Assembly (NCBI RefSeq): GCF_003004785.1
Contig: NZ_PVZS01000003.1
Span: 62,001 to 126,000, forward strand
DNA from: Alsobacter soli
Lineage (GTDB): Bacteria > Pseudomonadota > Alphaproteobacteria > Rhizobiales > Beijerinckiaceae
Direction: 5' to 3'
DNA length: 64,000 nt
In this document: in pieces, positions 39,698 through 49,631 of the stretch
Numbering within the stretch: the stretch's first letter is position 1
Layout: every line of letters begins with the position of its first letter
The notes under the pieces: model-generated
Database searches by the model: none
Told to the model about the DNA's origin: nothing
Seen by the model: only the letters and a program-made list of their open reading frames with translations
Position numbers and translations under genes: made by a program

Positions 39698-40759
39698 TCA
39701 GTTCAGGATATCGGTCCAGAGCTCGGAGGCGTCCGGCTCGGGATCGTTCGTGGCGAACTCTGCCGCCGCGTTGACGATCTCGCGGACCTTGCCGTCCACG
39801 GCCTTGAGCTCGTCCTCGGAGACCTTCCACTGCTCGAGCAGCCGCTTCCGGACCTGTTCGATGGGGTCCCGCTCCTCGCGCATCTTCTGCACTTCATCCT
39901 TGGACCGGTACTTCGCCGGGTCGGACATGGAGTGGCCGCGGTAGCGGTAGGTCTGCATCTCGAGGATGTATGGGCCCTTGCCGTCCCGGCACCACTGCAC
40001 GGCGCGCTGCGCGGCGGCGTAGACAGCGCGGACGTCCATGCCGTCAACCTGCTCGCCCGGGATGTTGAAGGAGATGCCGCGCTTGGAGAAATCCGTCTGC
40101 GCCGAGGCGCGGGACACCGCGGTGCCCATGGCGTAGCGATTGTTCTCGATCACGTAGATCACGGGGAGCTTCCAGAGCTCCGCCATGTTGAAGCTCTCGT
40201 AGACCTGACCCTGGTTGGCCGCGCCGTCGCCAAAATAGGTCAGCGAGACATTGTCGTTGCCGCGGTAGCGGTTGGCGAAGGCCAGGCCCGTGCCCAGCGA
40301 CACCTGCGCGCCCACGATGCCGTGGCCGCCATAGAAGTGCTTCTCCTTGCTGAACATGTGCATGGAGCCGCCCTTGCCCTTGGACAGGCCGCCCCGGCGC
40401 CCGGTCAGCTCGGCCATCACGCCCTTGGCGTCCATGCCGCAGGCCAGCATATGCCCGTGGTCGCGGTAGCCGGTGATGACCTGGTCGCCTTCCTTGGTGG
40501 CCATCTGCATGCCGACCACCACGGCCTCCTGGCCGATGTAGAGATGGCAGAAGCCGCCGATGAGGCCCATGCCGTACATCTGGCCCGCCTTCTCCTCGAA
40601 GCGGCGGATCAGGAGCATCTCGCGGTAGGCCGCGAGGTCCTGCTCACGGGTGAGTTCGGCGATCTCGGGCGTCTTGCCTCGGGCGGAACGGGCGACGGCT
40701 TGGCTCTTGTTTGCGCTTGCTTTCGGCGCAGTGGGGCTCTTCCGGGCGGCGACCGCCAT
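39698..40759 (-). CDS. pdhA: Pyruvate dehydrogenase E1 alpha subunit
   Basis: 353-aa thiamine-diphosphate-dependent E1-alpha that decarboxylates pyruvate. The ThDP/Mg motif starts GDGAANQGQ near residue 178 and ends NN; the [21 protein letters not shown] block and [15 protein letters not shown] (the phosphorylation-loop region of eukaryotic homologues) are present. A 25-residue Ala/Lys/Ser-rich leader precedes the fold. A strong GGAGGAGCCC is placed before the ATG at 40759. It is the first gene of pdhA-pdhB-pdhC-lpdA; a palindrome lies about 140 bp upstream. Confidence 0.97.
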   Translation of the reverse strand: MAVAARKSPTAPKASANKSQAVARSARGKTPEIAELTREQDLAAYREMLLIRRFEEKAGQMYGMGLIGGFCHLYIGQEAVVVGMQMATKEGDQVITGYRDHGHMLACGMDAKGVMAELTGRRGGLSKGKGGSMHMFSKEKHFYGGHGIVGAQVSLGTGLAFANRYRGNDNVSLTYFGDGAANQGQVYESFNMAELWKLPVIYVIENNRYAMGTAVSRASAQTDFSKRGISFNIPGEQVDGMDVRAVYAAAQRAVQWCRDGKGPYILEMQTYRYRGHSMSDPAKYRSKDEVQKMREERDPIEQVRKRLLEQWKVSEDELKAVDGKVREIVNAAAEFATNDPEPDASELWTDILN

Positions 40760-40899
40760 GGGCTCCTCCTTCTCGCCCCCAACGGGGCTCAAATAATCGG
40801 CGCCACATTAGCGGAACCCAAGGCCGGAATCGAGAGCCGAAAAAGGCGGAAGCTCAGCCTCGCCATCAAAGCAAGTTGCTGCAATTCCACAACAAATGA

Positions 40900-40924
40900 G
40901 AATGAACCAAAGTTCGGTTCATTC
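40900..40924. promoter_or_regulatory. Perfect dyad upstream of pdhA, candidate operator
   Basis: GAATGAACC and GGTTCATTC form a perfect 9-bp inverted repeat with a 7-nt spacer. It lies in the AT-richer 199-bp gap between the ftsB-like gene and pdhA, about 140 bp before the pdhA start. It looks like a binding site for a dimeric repressor of the TetR or MarR type. On the plus strand it is followed by ACTTTTTT, but no plus-strand gene exists to terminate. Confidence 0.5.
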
Positions 40925-40958
40925 ACTTTTTTCGGCGCCCGCTCCATGCTGCGGCGCA

Positions 40959-41291
40959 TCATTGCGCAGCAGTCTGCCCCGCGCCCGTGATGATCACCAC
41001 GTCATGCTTGTGCAGCCGGTTGAGAGCCAGACGCGCGCGCTCCTCCAGAAGATCCCGGTCCATGGTGGCCGGGCGCAACATGGACACGCGGCGCTCCCAG
41101 TCGGTCTTTTCCTGCTGCTGCTGCTCCAGCTCGGACTCGAGCGCCCGGATCTGCATCTTGAGCGCCACCTTGCTCTCGATGCCGCGGTTGCCGTGCTGGG
41201 CGTGGTAGACGAAGTACGAAACGACCGCCGCCGAGACCGCGTAGAGCGCGAGCGGAATCAGGACAGCGCGGAGGCGATGACGGACGACCAT
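40959..41291 (-). CDS. FtsB/DivIC-type septum formation initiator
   Basis: 110-aa bitopic membrane protein: a short basic N-terminus, one transmembrane helix (about residues 9-27, LIPLALYAVSAAVVSYFVYH), then a coiled coil (about 38-72, ALKMQIRALESELEQQQQEKTDWERRVSML) and the conserved ALNRLHKHDVVII end. This is the layout of FtsB, which links FtsL and FtsQ in the divisome. In Hyphomicrobiales it sits between eno and pdhA, as here except for the inserted DMT gene. A GTG three codons upstream (41300) is a possible start. Confidence 0.85.
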   Translation of the reverse strand: MVVRHRLRAVLIPLALYAVSAAVVSYFVYHAQHGNRGIESKVALKMQIRALESELEQQQQEKTDWERRVSMLRPATMDRDLLEERARLALNRLHKHDVVIITGAGQTAAQ

Positions 41292-41327
41292 GGGCGCCAC
41301 AGTGGGACCGCGATGGTTGAGCGCGGG

Positions 41328-42260
41328 TTAACGCCGCCGCAGAAGCGAGACGCCGAGAAGCCCGAGCACCACCACCAGCATGCCCGTCCACTGCAGGACC
41401 GTAGGCCACTCGCCGAGCACCGGAATCGCCAGCAGGAAGCCCGCCACCGGGGTCAGCGACGAGAACCGCGCCGTCACCTCGGCGCCGAGCCTGCGCAGGC
41501 CCCAGGACCAGATCAGCTGCCCCAGGATGAGCACCAGCACGCCCTGGTAGAAGCCCTGGAACAGGATCATCCCCACCGGGGCGGTACCCAGCTTGCTGGG
41601 AAGGAACAGCAGGTGGACCGGCACGTAGGCCAGCGACAGCACCGCGATCACCGCGGCCGCCACGAGCGGCTGGACGCGCCAGCGATGACCCAGGAAGGTC
41701 ATGCCGGCCCACAGCGCGCCCGCCCCGAGGAAGACGATGTCGCCGGCCAGCGTCGAGGCGCCCGCCTGGGCGGGCTGGGCGGAGCCGCCGAGCGCCAGGA
41801 TCACGAGCCCGGCGAACACCACCGGCAGGCCGAGCAGCACCGGTCGCGGCGGCAGGGCCCGCATGGCCATGGCCGCGAACAGGGCGGTGAAGATCGGCAC
41901 GCTGCCCGGCTGGATGCACGTGCCGTGCAGCGCCGGCGCGAGCGTCAGGCCGATATTGGAGGTGACGATCATCGGCGCGCCGCCCGTGGCGGCCAGCGCG
42001 ATGCCCTTGCCCCATCCGAGCCCGCAGCAGTCGCGCCATCCCAACCGGATGAACACCGGAAGCATGATCACGCCCGCGAAGATGAAGCGCAGCGAAGCGA
42101 TGTCGAAGGCGGTGAAGGAGGACGTCACGCCCATGCGGACGCCGACGAACTGTCCGCCGAAGATGAAGACGCTGAAGCCCAGCGCAGCCAGCGCGAGGTT
42201 CTTGCTGTCGGCGAGTGACGCGGGGGAGCGGCCTGCGGCCGGCAGCGAGGATTCGACCAT
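41328..42260 (-). CDS. EamA/DMT family transporter
   Basis: 310-aa inner-membrane protein with about ten hydrophobic helices in two EamA repeats; the first contains FGGQFVGVRMGVTSSFTAFDIASLRFIFAGVIML and the second GDIVFLGAGALWAGMTFLGHRW. DMT proteins export metabolites such as amino acids; the substrate cannot be predicted. The ATG at 42260 lacks a good Shine-Dalgarno. It is inserted between eno, whose terminator is upstream, and the ftsB-like gene, so it should have its own promoter. Confidence 0.88.
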   Translation of the reverse strand: MVESSLPAAGRSPASLADSKNLALAALGFSVFIFGGQFVGVRMGVTSSFTAFDIASLRFIFAGVIMLPVFIRLGWRDCCGLGWGKGIALAATGGAPMIVTSNIGLTLAPALHGTCIQPGSVPIFTALFAAMAMRALPPRPVLLGLPVVFAGLVILALGGSAQPAQAGASTLAGDIVFLGAGALWAGMTFLGHRWRVQPLVAAAVIAVLSLAYVPVHLLFLPSKLGTAPVGMILFQGFYQGVLVLILGQLIWSWGLRRLGAEVTARFSSLTPVAGFLLAIPVLGEWPTVLQWTGMLVVVLGLLGVSLLRRR

Positions 42261-42324
42261 GGTCGCAGCTTCGCGGCGCGGGCGGGTCGGGTCCACTGGC
42301 GCCGCCGCGCGGCAGGGCTGCACG

Positions 42325-42351
42325 AAAAAGGGGGAGCCGCGAGGCTCCCCC
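42325..42351 (-). terminator. Rho-independent terminator after eno
   Basis: Perfect 9-bp stem GGGGGAGCC/GGCTCCCCC with a 4-nt loop, followed on the minus strand by TTTTTC. It begins 26 bp after the eno stop codon. Confidence 0.9.
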
Positions 42352-42377
42352 TGGAAGACAGCTCAGCCGGAAGAGGC

Positions 42378-43727
<1,350 letters not shown>

Positions 43728-43835
43728 TCATCGCCGCGAAGCAAGAAGCTGCGGCGACGCTCGCCTCGACCCTTCGGATGAAAACGGGTAAGCCCACGCC
43801 CAAACGCGCCCTGCGCTCCCCCTGACGGAGGCCCC

Positions 43836-44285
43836 ATGGCCATCGAAACCACCCAGCTCGGCAAGCCGAGCGCCCTCCCCGCCTCGCCGGAGGAAGCCGT
43901 CCTCGACCGGGTGCCGAACCCGCACCCGGACACCCTCTACCTCGCCCGCTTCACGGCGCCGGAATTCACTTCGATCTGCCCGGTGACCGGACAGCCCGAT
44001 TTCGGCATCCTGGTGATCGACTACGCGCCCAAGGGCTGGCTGGTGGAATCGAAGTCGCTGAAGCTCTACCTCAACAGCTTCCGCAACCACGGCGCCTTTC
44101 ACGAGGACTGCACCGTCGGCATCGGCAAGCGCCTGGTGGAGTTGCTCGAGCCGCAATGGCTGCGCATCGGCGGCTACTGGTTTCCCCGCGGCGGCATCCC
44201 GATCGACGTTTTCTGGCAGACCGGCGAGCCCCCGAAGAGCCTGTGGCTCCCCGACCAGGGCGTTCCGCCCTACCGGGCGCGGTAA
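43836..44285 (+). CDS. queF: NADPH-dependent 7-cyano-7-deazaguanine reductase
   Basis: 149-aa type I (unimodular) QueF reducing preQ0 to preQ1 in queuosine biosynthesis. The thioimide-forming nucleophile is Cys48 and the proton donor Asp55, in [13 protein letters not shown]; the NADPH-binding QueF motif is ESKSLKLYL near residues 75-83, followed by HEDC. GGAGGCCCC stands before the ATG. No other queuosine genes are in the window and no preQ1 riboswitch was recognised in the 174-bp upstream gap. It is followed by the long repeat-filled region. Confidence 0.95.
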   Translation: MAIETTQLGKPSALPASPEEAVLDRVPNPHPDTLYLARFTAPEFTSICPVTGQPDFGILVIDYAPKGWLVESKSLKLYLNSFRNHGAFHEDCTVGIGKRLVELLEPQWLRIGGYWFPRGGIPIDVFWQTGEPPKSLWLPDQGVPPYRAR

Positions 44286-44358
44286 GCCTTTCCAAGGCCA
44301 GCATGGATCCGGGGCCACGCCCCGAATTCGTCAGCGCACCCAACGCGTCCTTCCCGGC

Positions 44359-44582
44359 GTCATCCCCGGCGGCCTTCGCAAGCAGGCCGGGAAGGCGATC
44401 CGGGGCCAACGCGCGATACGCCCGGCCCTTCACCCCACCCCGGCCTTGCGGGCCGACCCTCCCCGTCCAGGGGAGGGTGGGAAGCCGCCCAGCCGTGGCG
44501 CCCCCACGCGACGCGAGTGGGAGGGGAGGTGTTCCGTGGCCCCTGGATCCCCTTCCCGCGCCTGCGGCGCGCCGGGGATGAC
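44359..44582. repeat. REP-I copy interrupted by another palindromic repeat
   Basis: The outer halves are REP-I arms: GTCATCCCCGG at 44359 and CCCTGGATCCCC...GGGGATGAC ending at 44582. Between them (about 44429-44530) is a different repeat with a perfect 9-bp hairpin ACCCTCCCC/GGGGAGGGT (44456-44478) preceded by a GGCC/GGCC hairpin. This looks like one repeat nested in another. It lies downstream of queF. Confidence 0.7.
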
Positions 44583-44604
44583 GGCGGAGGCGCTTCAGTG
44601 GAAC

Positions 44605-44996
44605 TTGACATTATTCCTATTGTGTGCACCATGGTCCCCACTCTCGACCCGGGAGGGGAGCGCATCCGGAGCGGTCCGTTGCGGGGTCGAGGCGCGGCGC
44701 CTGCGGGGATCGTGCACCGGAACGATCCTCCCGGGAGGCCTTCCCGGAGCGGCGATGTCGGGGACCAGGGGGCGTGAGCCCCGGAAGCCCCGCCGGCGCA
44801 GCGCAATCCCGCCCGCCCCGTACTACGGCGGGGCCGTGGACTTGAGGACACCGTAAGGCTCGCGCCGTCCGAGGCCCGATGAGGGATAGGGCGGCGGGGG
44901 CCGGAGAGTGGGTCGGGAAGGGTCGAAAAATCGCCGGTCGCGGGGCGTCGGTCCATCCGAATCTCACGCGTAAAAGCATTGATGGACCGGCGCCCC
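44605..44996. other. Unassigned GC-rich structured element bounded by a 16-bp inverted repeat
   Basis: This stretch begins with an AT-rich TTGACATTATTCC segment and continues with dense perfect hairpins: GGATCGT/ACGATCC (44707-44728), GGGGC-GTGA-GCCCC with a GNRA-type loop (44769-44782) and GCCCCG/CGGGGC (44815-44834). It ends with 16-bp arms 44942-44957 and 44981-44996 that pair with a single G-U wobble around a 23-nt loop. A 120-codon minus-strand frame (44979 to 44617) starts in that loop and runs the whole length, but it is rich in Arg/Pro/Ala and has no recognisable domain. It could be a structured RNA, a mobile repeat or, less likely, a gene. Confidence 0.4.
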
Positions 44997-45066
44997 CCGG
45001 CGTCCCCTCCGCCTTACCTCCGCGCGCCAGCCGGAGAACGATCGCCCATGCCTGAAGGCCTCCCCC

Positions 45067-45501
45067 GTCATTGCGAGGAGCCCGCAGGGCGACGAACCAA
45101 TCCAGGGGGACTGGGCGCCATCCTCATCAGCAACGGAGAGACACACGCGCCTTGCCCCTGGGTTGCTTCGTCGCTGCGCTCCTCGCAAGGACGGAGAGAA
45201 GGCGACCCATTGTCCACCACCGTCATTGCGAGGAGCCCAAAGGGCGACGAAGCAACCCAGGGGGACTGGGCGCCATCCTCATCATCAACGGAGACACACC
45301 GCCTGGCCCCTGGATTCCTTCTTCGCTGCGCTCCTCGCAAGGACGGAGAGAAAGCGACCCATTGTCCACCACCGTCATTGCGAGGAGCCCAAAGGGCGAC
45401 GAAGCAATCCAGGGGGACAGGGCGCCATCCTCATCACCAACGGAGACACACGCGCGCCTTGCCCCTGGATTGCTTCGTCGCTTCGCTCCTCGCAAGGACG
45501 G
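45067..45501. repeat. Three tandem REP-II units of about 152-155 bp
   Basis: Units begin with GTCATTGCGAGGAGCCC at 45067, 45222 and 45374, giving periods of 155 and 152 bp. Each is itself an inverted repeat: GCGACGAAGCAATCCAGGGG on the left and CCCCTGGATTGCTTCGTCGC on the right, with CTCCTCGCAAGGACGG closing it. The linkers between arms (CGCCATCCTCATCA...AACGGAGA) and between units (GCGACCCATTGTCCACCACC) are also conserved. The array lies between queF and kdsA. Open frames across it are artefacts of the repeat. Confidence 0.9.
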
Positions 45502-45539
45502 AAGCCTGGGCGCTCCGGGGCTGCTCTTTGAAACCCCGA

Positions 45540-46379
45540 TCAGCGCCCCTTGGCGAGCCGGTCGAACGCCATCAGCGTCTCCAGCAGCGCCGGCATCTCC
45601 TTCAGCGGAACCATGTTGGGCCCGTCCGACAGGGCGTTCTCCGGTTTCTCATGGGTCTCGATGAACACGCCGGCGACGCCCACCGCGACCGCGGCGCGCG
45701 ACAGGACGGGCACGAACTCGCGCTGGCCGCCCGAGGACGTCCCCTGCCCTCCCGGCTGCTGCACCGAATGGGTCGCGTCAAAGATCACCGGCGCGCCGGT
45801 GCGGGCCATGATCGGCAGCGCCCGCATGTCGGTGACCAGCGTGTTGTAGCCGAAGGACACGCCGCGCTCGGTGACCATGACGTTGGCGTTGCCAGCCCCG
45901 GTCACCTTGGCGACCACGTTCGCCATGTCCCAGGGCGCCAGGAACTGGCCTTTCTTCACGTTCACGACCGCCCCGGTCTGCGCCGCAGCGACCAGCAGAT
46001 CCGTTTGGCGGCACAGGAAGGCCGGAATCTGCAGGACGTCGACGACCTCGGCCACTGGGGCGCACTGGGCCGCGTCGTGCACATCGGTCAGGACGGGCAG
46101 GCCGAGGCTCTCCTTGATCTCGGCGAAGACCTTGAGGGCGGCGTCCAGGCCGACGCCCCGGGCTCCCGACAGCGATGTCCGGTTCGCCTTGTCGAAGGAC
46201 GTCTTGAAGACGAACGGAAGGCCGAGCTTGCCGGTGATCTCCTTGAGGGCCGAAGCCATCTCGAGCGCGTGCTGCCGGCTCTCCATGGCGCAGGGGCCGG
46301 CGATGAGGGCCAGCGGCAGGTCGTTGCCGAAGCGGACGGATCCGACCGAGACGGTCGTGTTGGGACGGGTGTCAGTCAT
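45540..46379 (-). CDS. kdsA: 3-deoxy-8-phosphooctulonate synthase
   Basis: 279-aa enzyme condensing arabinose 5-phosphate and phosphoenolpyruvate to KDO 8-phosphate for lipopolysaccharide. The signature blocks are [67 protein letters not shown] and [18 protein letters not shown]. Kept cysteine and histidine positions suggest a metal-type KDO8PS is possible, but I cannot decide. It is the last gene of a minus-strand run and stops just beside the tandem repeat array. Confidence 0.96.
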   Translation of the reverse strand: MTDTRPNTTVSVGSVRFGNDLPLALIAGPCAMESRQHALEMASALKEITGKLGLPFVFKTSFDKANRTSLSGARGVGLDAALKVFAEIKESLGLPVLTDVHDAAQCAPVAEVVDVLQIPAFLCRQTDLLVAAAQTGAVVNVKKGQFLAPWDMANVVAKVTGAGNANVMVTERGVSFGYNTLVTDMRALPIMARTGAPVIFDATHSVQQPGGQGTSSGGQREFVPVLSRAAVAVGVAGVFIETHEKPENALSDGPNMVPLKEMPALLETLMAFDRLAKGR

Positions 46380-46490
46380 GCCTGCCTCTTAACGCGTGGG
46401 ATGCGGCTTCGCGAGGGTCCCGGAACGCCGACGGCCGCAAACCCGGGGACGGCCGGAACAGGCCGGCAGGGCGCCCAGCGGTCATTGACC

Positions 46491-46790
46491 TTACGACCGC
46501 GGCAACGCGGCGTAGTACTCGGCCAGCGCCTCGAATTCCTGCTCGGTCATGTGCCGGGACATGTAGCGCATCTCCTTGTGGGGGCGCTTGCCTGTCCGGA
46601 ACGCCTTCAGCTGGTTGAGCAGGTAGACCACGTTCTGCCCGGCCAGATGCGGCACCTCCACATCCTTCGCTATTCCATCATAGCCATGACACGGCGCGCA
46701 GGCGTCGAGTTGCACCGGCCGCCGCGCGGTCTGGGCGGCGGCTGCCCCGGCGGAGAGGAACACGGCGACGGCGAGGCCGAGGCGACGCAT
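46491..46790 (-). CDS. Small periplasmic class I cytochrome c
   Basis: 99-aa secreted mono-haem cytochrome. The signal peptide is residues 1-20 (ending AAAAQ), the haem attachment motif CAPCH is Cys31-His35, and a distal methionine ligand is available in MRYMSRHMTEQEFEALAEYYAAL, a typical C-terminus of cytochrome c553-like proteins. The ATG follows the der stop codon directly (TAGATG), so translation is likely coupled to der. The electron-transfer partner is unknown. Confidence 0.88.
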   Translation of the reverse strand: MRRLGLAVAVFLSAGAAAAQTARRPVQLDACAPCHGYDGIAKDVEVPHLAGQNVVYLLNQLKAFRTGKRPHKEMRYMSRHMTEQEFEALAEYYAALPRS

Positions 46791-48170
46791 CTATTTGCGG
46801 TCCTTGTCGTACGGGTTCTCCGGCGTCCGCAGGCTGAGGCGGATGGGCGTGCCCGGCAACTCGAAGGTCTCGCGCAGTCCATTGACCAGATAGCGCGTGT
46901 AGCTGTCCGGCAGCTCGTTGAGCTGGTTTCCGAAGATCGCGAAATGCGGCGGCCGCGCCTTGACCTGGGTCATGTAGCGGATCTTGATCCGGCGGCCCGA
47001 AACGGCGGGCGGCGGATGATTGTCGACGATCCGGGTCAGCCAGCGGTTGAGCGCCGCGGTGGAGACCCGCTTGGACCAGACCTCCGAGGCCTCGAAGCAG
47101 GCCTCCAGCAGCTTGTCGAGGCCATCGCCCGTGAGCGCCGAGACGGGCACGATCTTGGCGCCCTTCACGTTGGAGAGCAGGTGCTCGCTGTCCTCGACCA
47201 GCTTCTTCAGCTTGCCGGGCTCGCCGGCCACAAGGTCCCACTTGTTGACCGCCACCACCAGGGCGCGGCCCTCCTTCTCGACCAGCCCCAGGATGGCGAG
47301 GTCCTGCTTCTCGAACGGGATGGTGGCGTCCAGCAGCAGCACCACGACCTCGGCGAAGCGCACGGCGCGCAGGCCGTCGGCGACGGACAGCTTCTCCAGC
47401 TTGTCCTCCACCTTGGCGCGCTTGCGCATGCCGGCGGTGTCGAACAGCTTCACGGGCTTGCCGCGCCATTCCCACTCGATGCCGATGGAATCGCGGGTGA
47501 TGCCGGCCTCGGGCCCCGTGAGCAGGCGGTCCTCGCCGATCATGCGATTGATCAGGGTGGACTTGCCCGCGTTGGGCCGGCCGACGATGGCGATGCGCAG
47601 CGGGCGCACGGCGTTCTCGTCCCGCTCCTCGCCCTCAGGCTCCTCGAACTCGTCCTCTTCGGGCGCAGCGGTATGTTCCGGCAGCGCCTCGCGCAGGGCG
47701 TCGTAGAGGTCCGAGAGTCCCTCGCCGTGCTCAGCGGAGATCGGCACCGGGTCGCCCAGGCCCAGGCCGAAGGCCTCGTAGGTCTGCAGGCCCACGGCCC
47801 TGCTCTCGGCCTTGTTGGCGAGCAGCACAACGGGCTTGCTGGCGCGGCGCACCAGGCCGGCGAAGTGGCGGTCGATGGGGGTGACGCCGGCCCGGGCGTC
47901 GATCACGAAAAGGATGGCGTCAGCGTCCTGGATCGCCGCTTCGGTCTGCTGGCGCATGCGGCCGGCAAGCGAGGCGTCGTCCGCCTCCTCCAGGCCGGCC
48001 GTATCGATGGCCGTGAAGGTGAGGTCGCCGAGGTGCGCTTCGCCCTCGCGCCGGTCGCGGGTCACGCCAGGCTGGTCGTCGACCAGCGCGAGCTTCTTGC
48101 CGACGAGGCGGTTGAACAGGGTCGACTTGCCGACGTTCGGCCGACCGATGATGGCGACCGTGAAGGTCAT
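46791..48170 (-). CDS. der: Ribosome biogenesis GTPase Der (EngA)
   Basis: 459-aa GTPase with two consecutive G domains, essential for 50S subunit assembly. The first P-loop is GRPNVGKST (residues 9-17) and the second GRPNAGKST (197-205); the NKAE/NKWDL specificity motifs and [17 protein letters not shown] switch regions are present, with a C-terminal KH-like domain. An acidic linker rich in Glu/Asp (about residues 165-185) joins the G domains. I chose the ATG at 48170, where homology begins. It is 54 bp downstream of the YfgM-like gene. Confidence 0.97.
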   Translation of the reverse strand: MTFTVAIIGRPNVGKSTLFNRLVGKKLALVDDQPGVTRDRREGEAHLGDLTFTAIDTAGLEEADDASLAGRMRQQTEAAIQDADAILFVIDARAGVTPIDRHFAGLVRRASKPVVLLANKAESRAVGLQTYEAFGLGLGDPVPISAEHGEGLSDLYDALREALPEHTAAPEEDEFEEPEGEERDENAVRPLRIAIVGRPNAGKSTLINRMIGEDRLLTGPEAGITRDSIGIEWEWRGKPVKLFDTAGMRKRAKVEDKLEKLSVADGLRAVRFAEVVVLLLDATIPFEKQDLAILGLVEKEGRALVVAVNKWDLVAGEPGKLKKLVEDSEHLLSNVKGAKIVPVSALTGDGLDKLLEACFEASEVWSKRVSTAALNRWLTRIVDNHPPPAVSGRRIKIRYMTQVKARPPHFAIFGNQLNELPDSYTRYLVNGLRETFELPGTPIRLSLRTPENPYDKDRK

Positions 48171-48224
48171 GACAGGCCTCTCAGGGGCGCGCCGCACCGA
48201 CGGCGCGCAAAACGGTGGACCGGC

Positions 48225-48887
48225 TTACGAGGCCGGCTTGATGGGACCGGAACGCACGATGCCGAGCAGCAGGTCCGCCCGCTGCTTCAGGGATGGCGGC
48301 GCTGTGCGGTCGGTGATGATCTCGTCGAACGCCTTGCCGGCTGCGTCGTAGTCTCCCGCCTTCAGGGCGGCGAGCCCGAGCAACTCGCGGGCGTTCGCGC
48401 CCCAGGCGCTGCCCGAGGCGAGAAGCGGCTGCAGGCGGGACTTGAGCTCATCCATCGAACTCGTGTCGACGGCCAGCATGGCGGCGCGCAGCCGCGCCAG
48501 GTCGCGGAGCACCGGCGCCACGCTGGAATCGCCCGCGAGGGCGTCATAGGTCTTGATGCCCTCGGCCGGCGACTGCTTCGCCTGCTCGGCGGCCTCCCGG
48601 AAGCGCGCGAGCTTCTCATAGCCAGCCGTCGAATCCTTCGCAATGGCCGCGAATTCCTTCTCGGCCTCGTCCGTATCGCCAGCCCGAGACAGCTCGATCG
48701 CATGCTCGAAGCGGGCTCCGGCGGCCTCCGCGCGCTGGGTCTGGTTGTAGTCGTAGATGCGCCAGCCGGCGGTCGCCGCGACGGCCAGGAAGGCCAGGCC
48801 GATCAGCTTGTTGCCGTGCTTCTTCCAGAACTCGATCGCCCTGTCGCGCCGGACGTCTTCGTCGATCTCGCGGAAAATGTCGGCCAT
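48225..48887 (-). CDS. YfgM-like tetratricopeptide membrane protein
   Basis: 220-aa protein anchored by one transmembrane helix (about residues 25-42, LIGLAFLAVAATAGWRIYDY) with an N-terminal cytosolic segment MADIFREIDEDVRRDRAIEFWKKHG and a periplasmic TPR-like region. This is the layout of YfgM, a chaperone-like partner of the Sec translocon and PpiD in E. coli, which there also lies just upstream of der (with bamB between). The ATG at 48887 is where the family starts. Confidence 0.87.
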   Translation of the reverse strand: MADIFREIDEDVRRDRAIEFWKKHGNKLIGLAFLAVAATAGWRIYDYNQTQRAEAAGARFEHAIELSRAGDTDEAEKEFAAIAKDSTAGYEKLARFREAAEQAKQSPAEGIKTYDALAGDSSVAPVLRDLARLRAAMLAVDTSSMDELKSRLQPLLASGSAWGANARELLGLAALKAGDYDAAGKAFDEIITDRTAPPSLKQRADLLLGIVRSGPIKPAS

Positions 48888-49004
48888 GGCCGGCTTCGTT
48901 CCTCTCGGGGCCGCGCGGCCCATGCGCCCGCATGGCGGGATCCCTCGTCGCGCAGGCGATTACCATGGGAGGGCCGCTTTGTCATGCCGCCGCCGGGGCT
49001 CGCC

Positions 49005-49580
49005 TCAGAACGCGACCACCGGTACGCCGATCAGGATGGGATGCAGGAAGATCATGACGGCGTAGAGGACCGTCCCGAGGACGACGGCCACGACGTCGTT
49101 CAGCCTGCCCCCATAGCGGATCTTGACCTCGCCGGCCTGCTCCCGCCGCTTCAGCGAGATGCGATCATACACCGCCCAGGCCAGGACGGAGCCGAAGAGC
49201 ACCATGGAGCCAAGATCGCCGTTGGCCAGCAGATGCGCGAAGGCCCATATCTTCACGGCCACCAGCATCGGGTGCTTCAGCACGCGCTTGATGGAGCCCG
49301 GCACATAGGCGGCCACCAGGCAGATCATGGCGGGCCACATGAGCAGAAGCGTGAGGTGGCGCATCCCCGTGGGCGGATCCCAGACCTGGATGTAGCCCGC
49401 CTCGCGGTAGGTCCTGAAGCCGTAGACGATCAGCGCCAGCCCCAGCAGGGAGACCAGGCTGTAGAGGCCCTTGTAGGGCCCCTCCCCCAGCCGCTCCACG
49501 GCCGCGGCCCGCGCAGCACGCCGGGTGGTGAAGGTGTGGGCGCCCAGGAGGAGGACAAGGCCGAGGATCAGGAGGAGCAT
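49005..49580 (-). CDS. NnrU family membrane protein
   Basis: 191-aa integral membrane protein with about six hydrophobic helices. LILGLVLLLGAHTFTTRRAARAAAVERLGEGPYKGLYSLVSLLGLALIVYGFRTYR and PGSIKRVLKHPMLVAVKIWAFAHLLANGDLGSMVLFGS are characteristic of the NnrU family, named for a gene near nitric-oxide-regulated denitrification genes; no denitrification gene is seen here. Function unknown. A GTG eight codons earlier (49604) is an alternative start. Confidence 0.88.
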   Translation of the reverse strand: MLLLILGLVLLLGAHTFTTRRAARAAAVERLGEGPYKGLYSLVSLLGLALIVYGFRTYREAGYIQVWDPPTGMRHLTLLLMWPAMICLVAAYVPGSIKRVLKHPMLVAVKIWAFAHLLANGDLGSMVLFGSVLAWAVYDRISLKRREQAGEVKIRYGGRLNDVVAVVLGTVLYAVMIFLHPILIGVPVVAF

Positions 49581-49631
49581 GGAGCGAATCTCGGTAAGCA
49601 CCACAGACCTAGCGTTGGACCCGTCGTATTC

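Noticed and set aside
40900-40935. Rho-independent terminator on the plus strand
   Set aside because: The hairpin is followed by a T tract on the plus strand, but no plus-strand gene ends here; an operator or leader element for pdhA is more plausible.
45068-45495. Several 60-200 codon frames within the tandem repeats
   Set aside because: The same peptide recurs in each unit in several frames and strands, as expected from repeated DNA without coding function.
45067-45501. CRISPR array
   Set aside because: Units are about 150 bp, are themselves palindromic, and the linkers between them are conserved rather than unique spacers; no cas genes are present.
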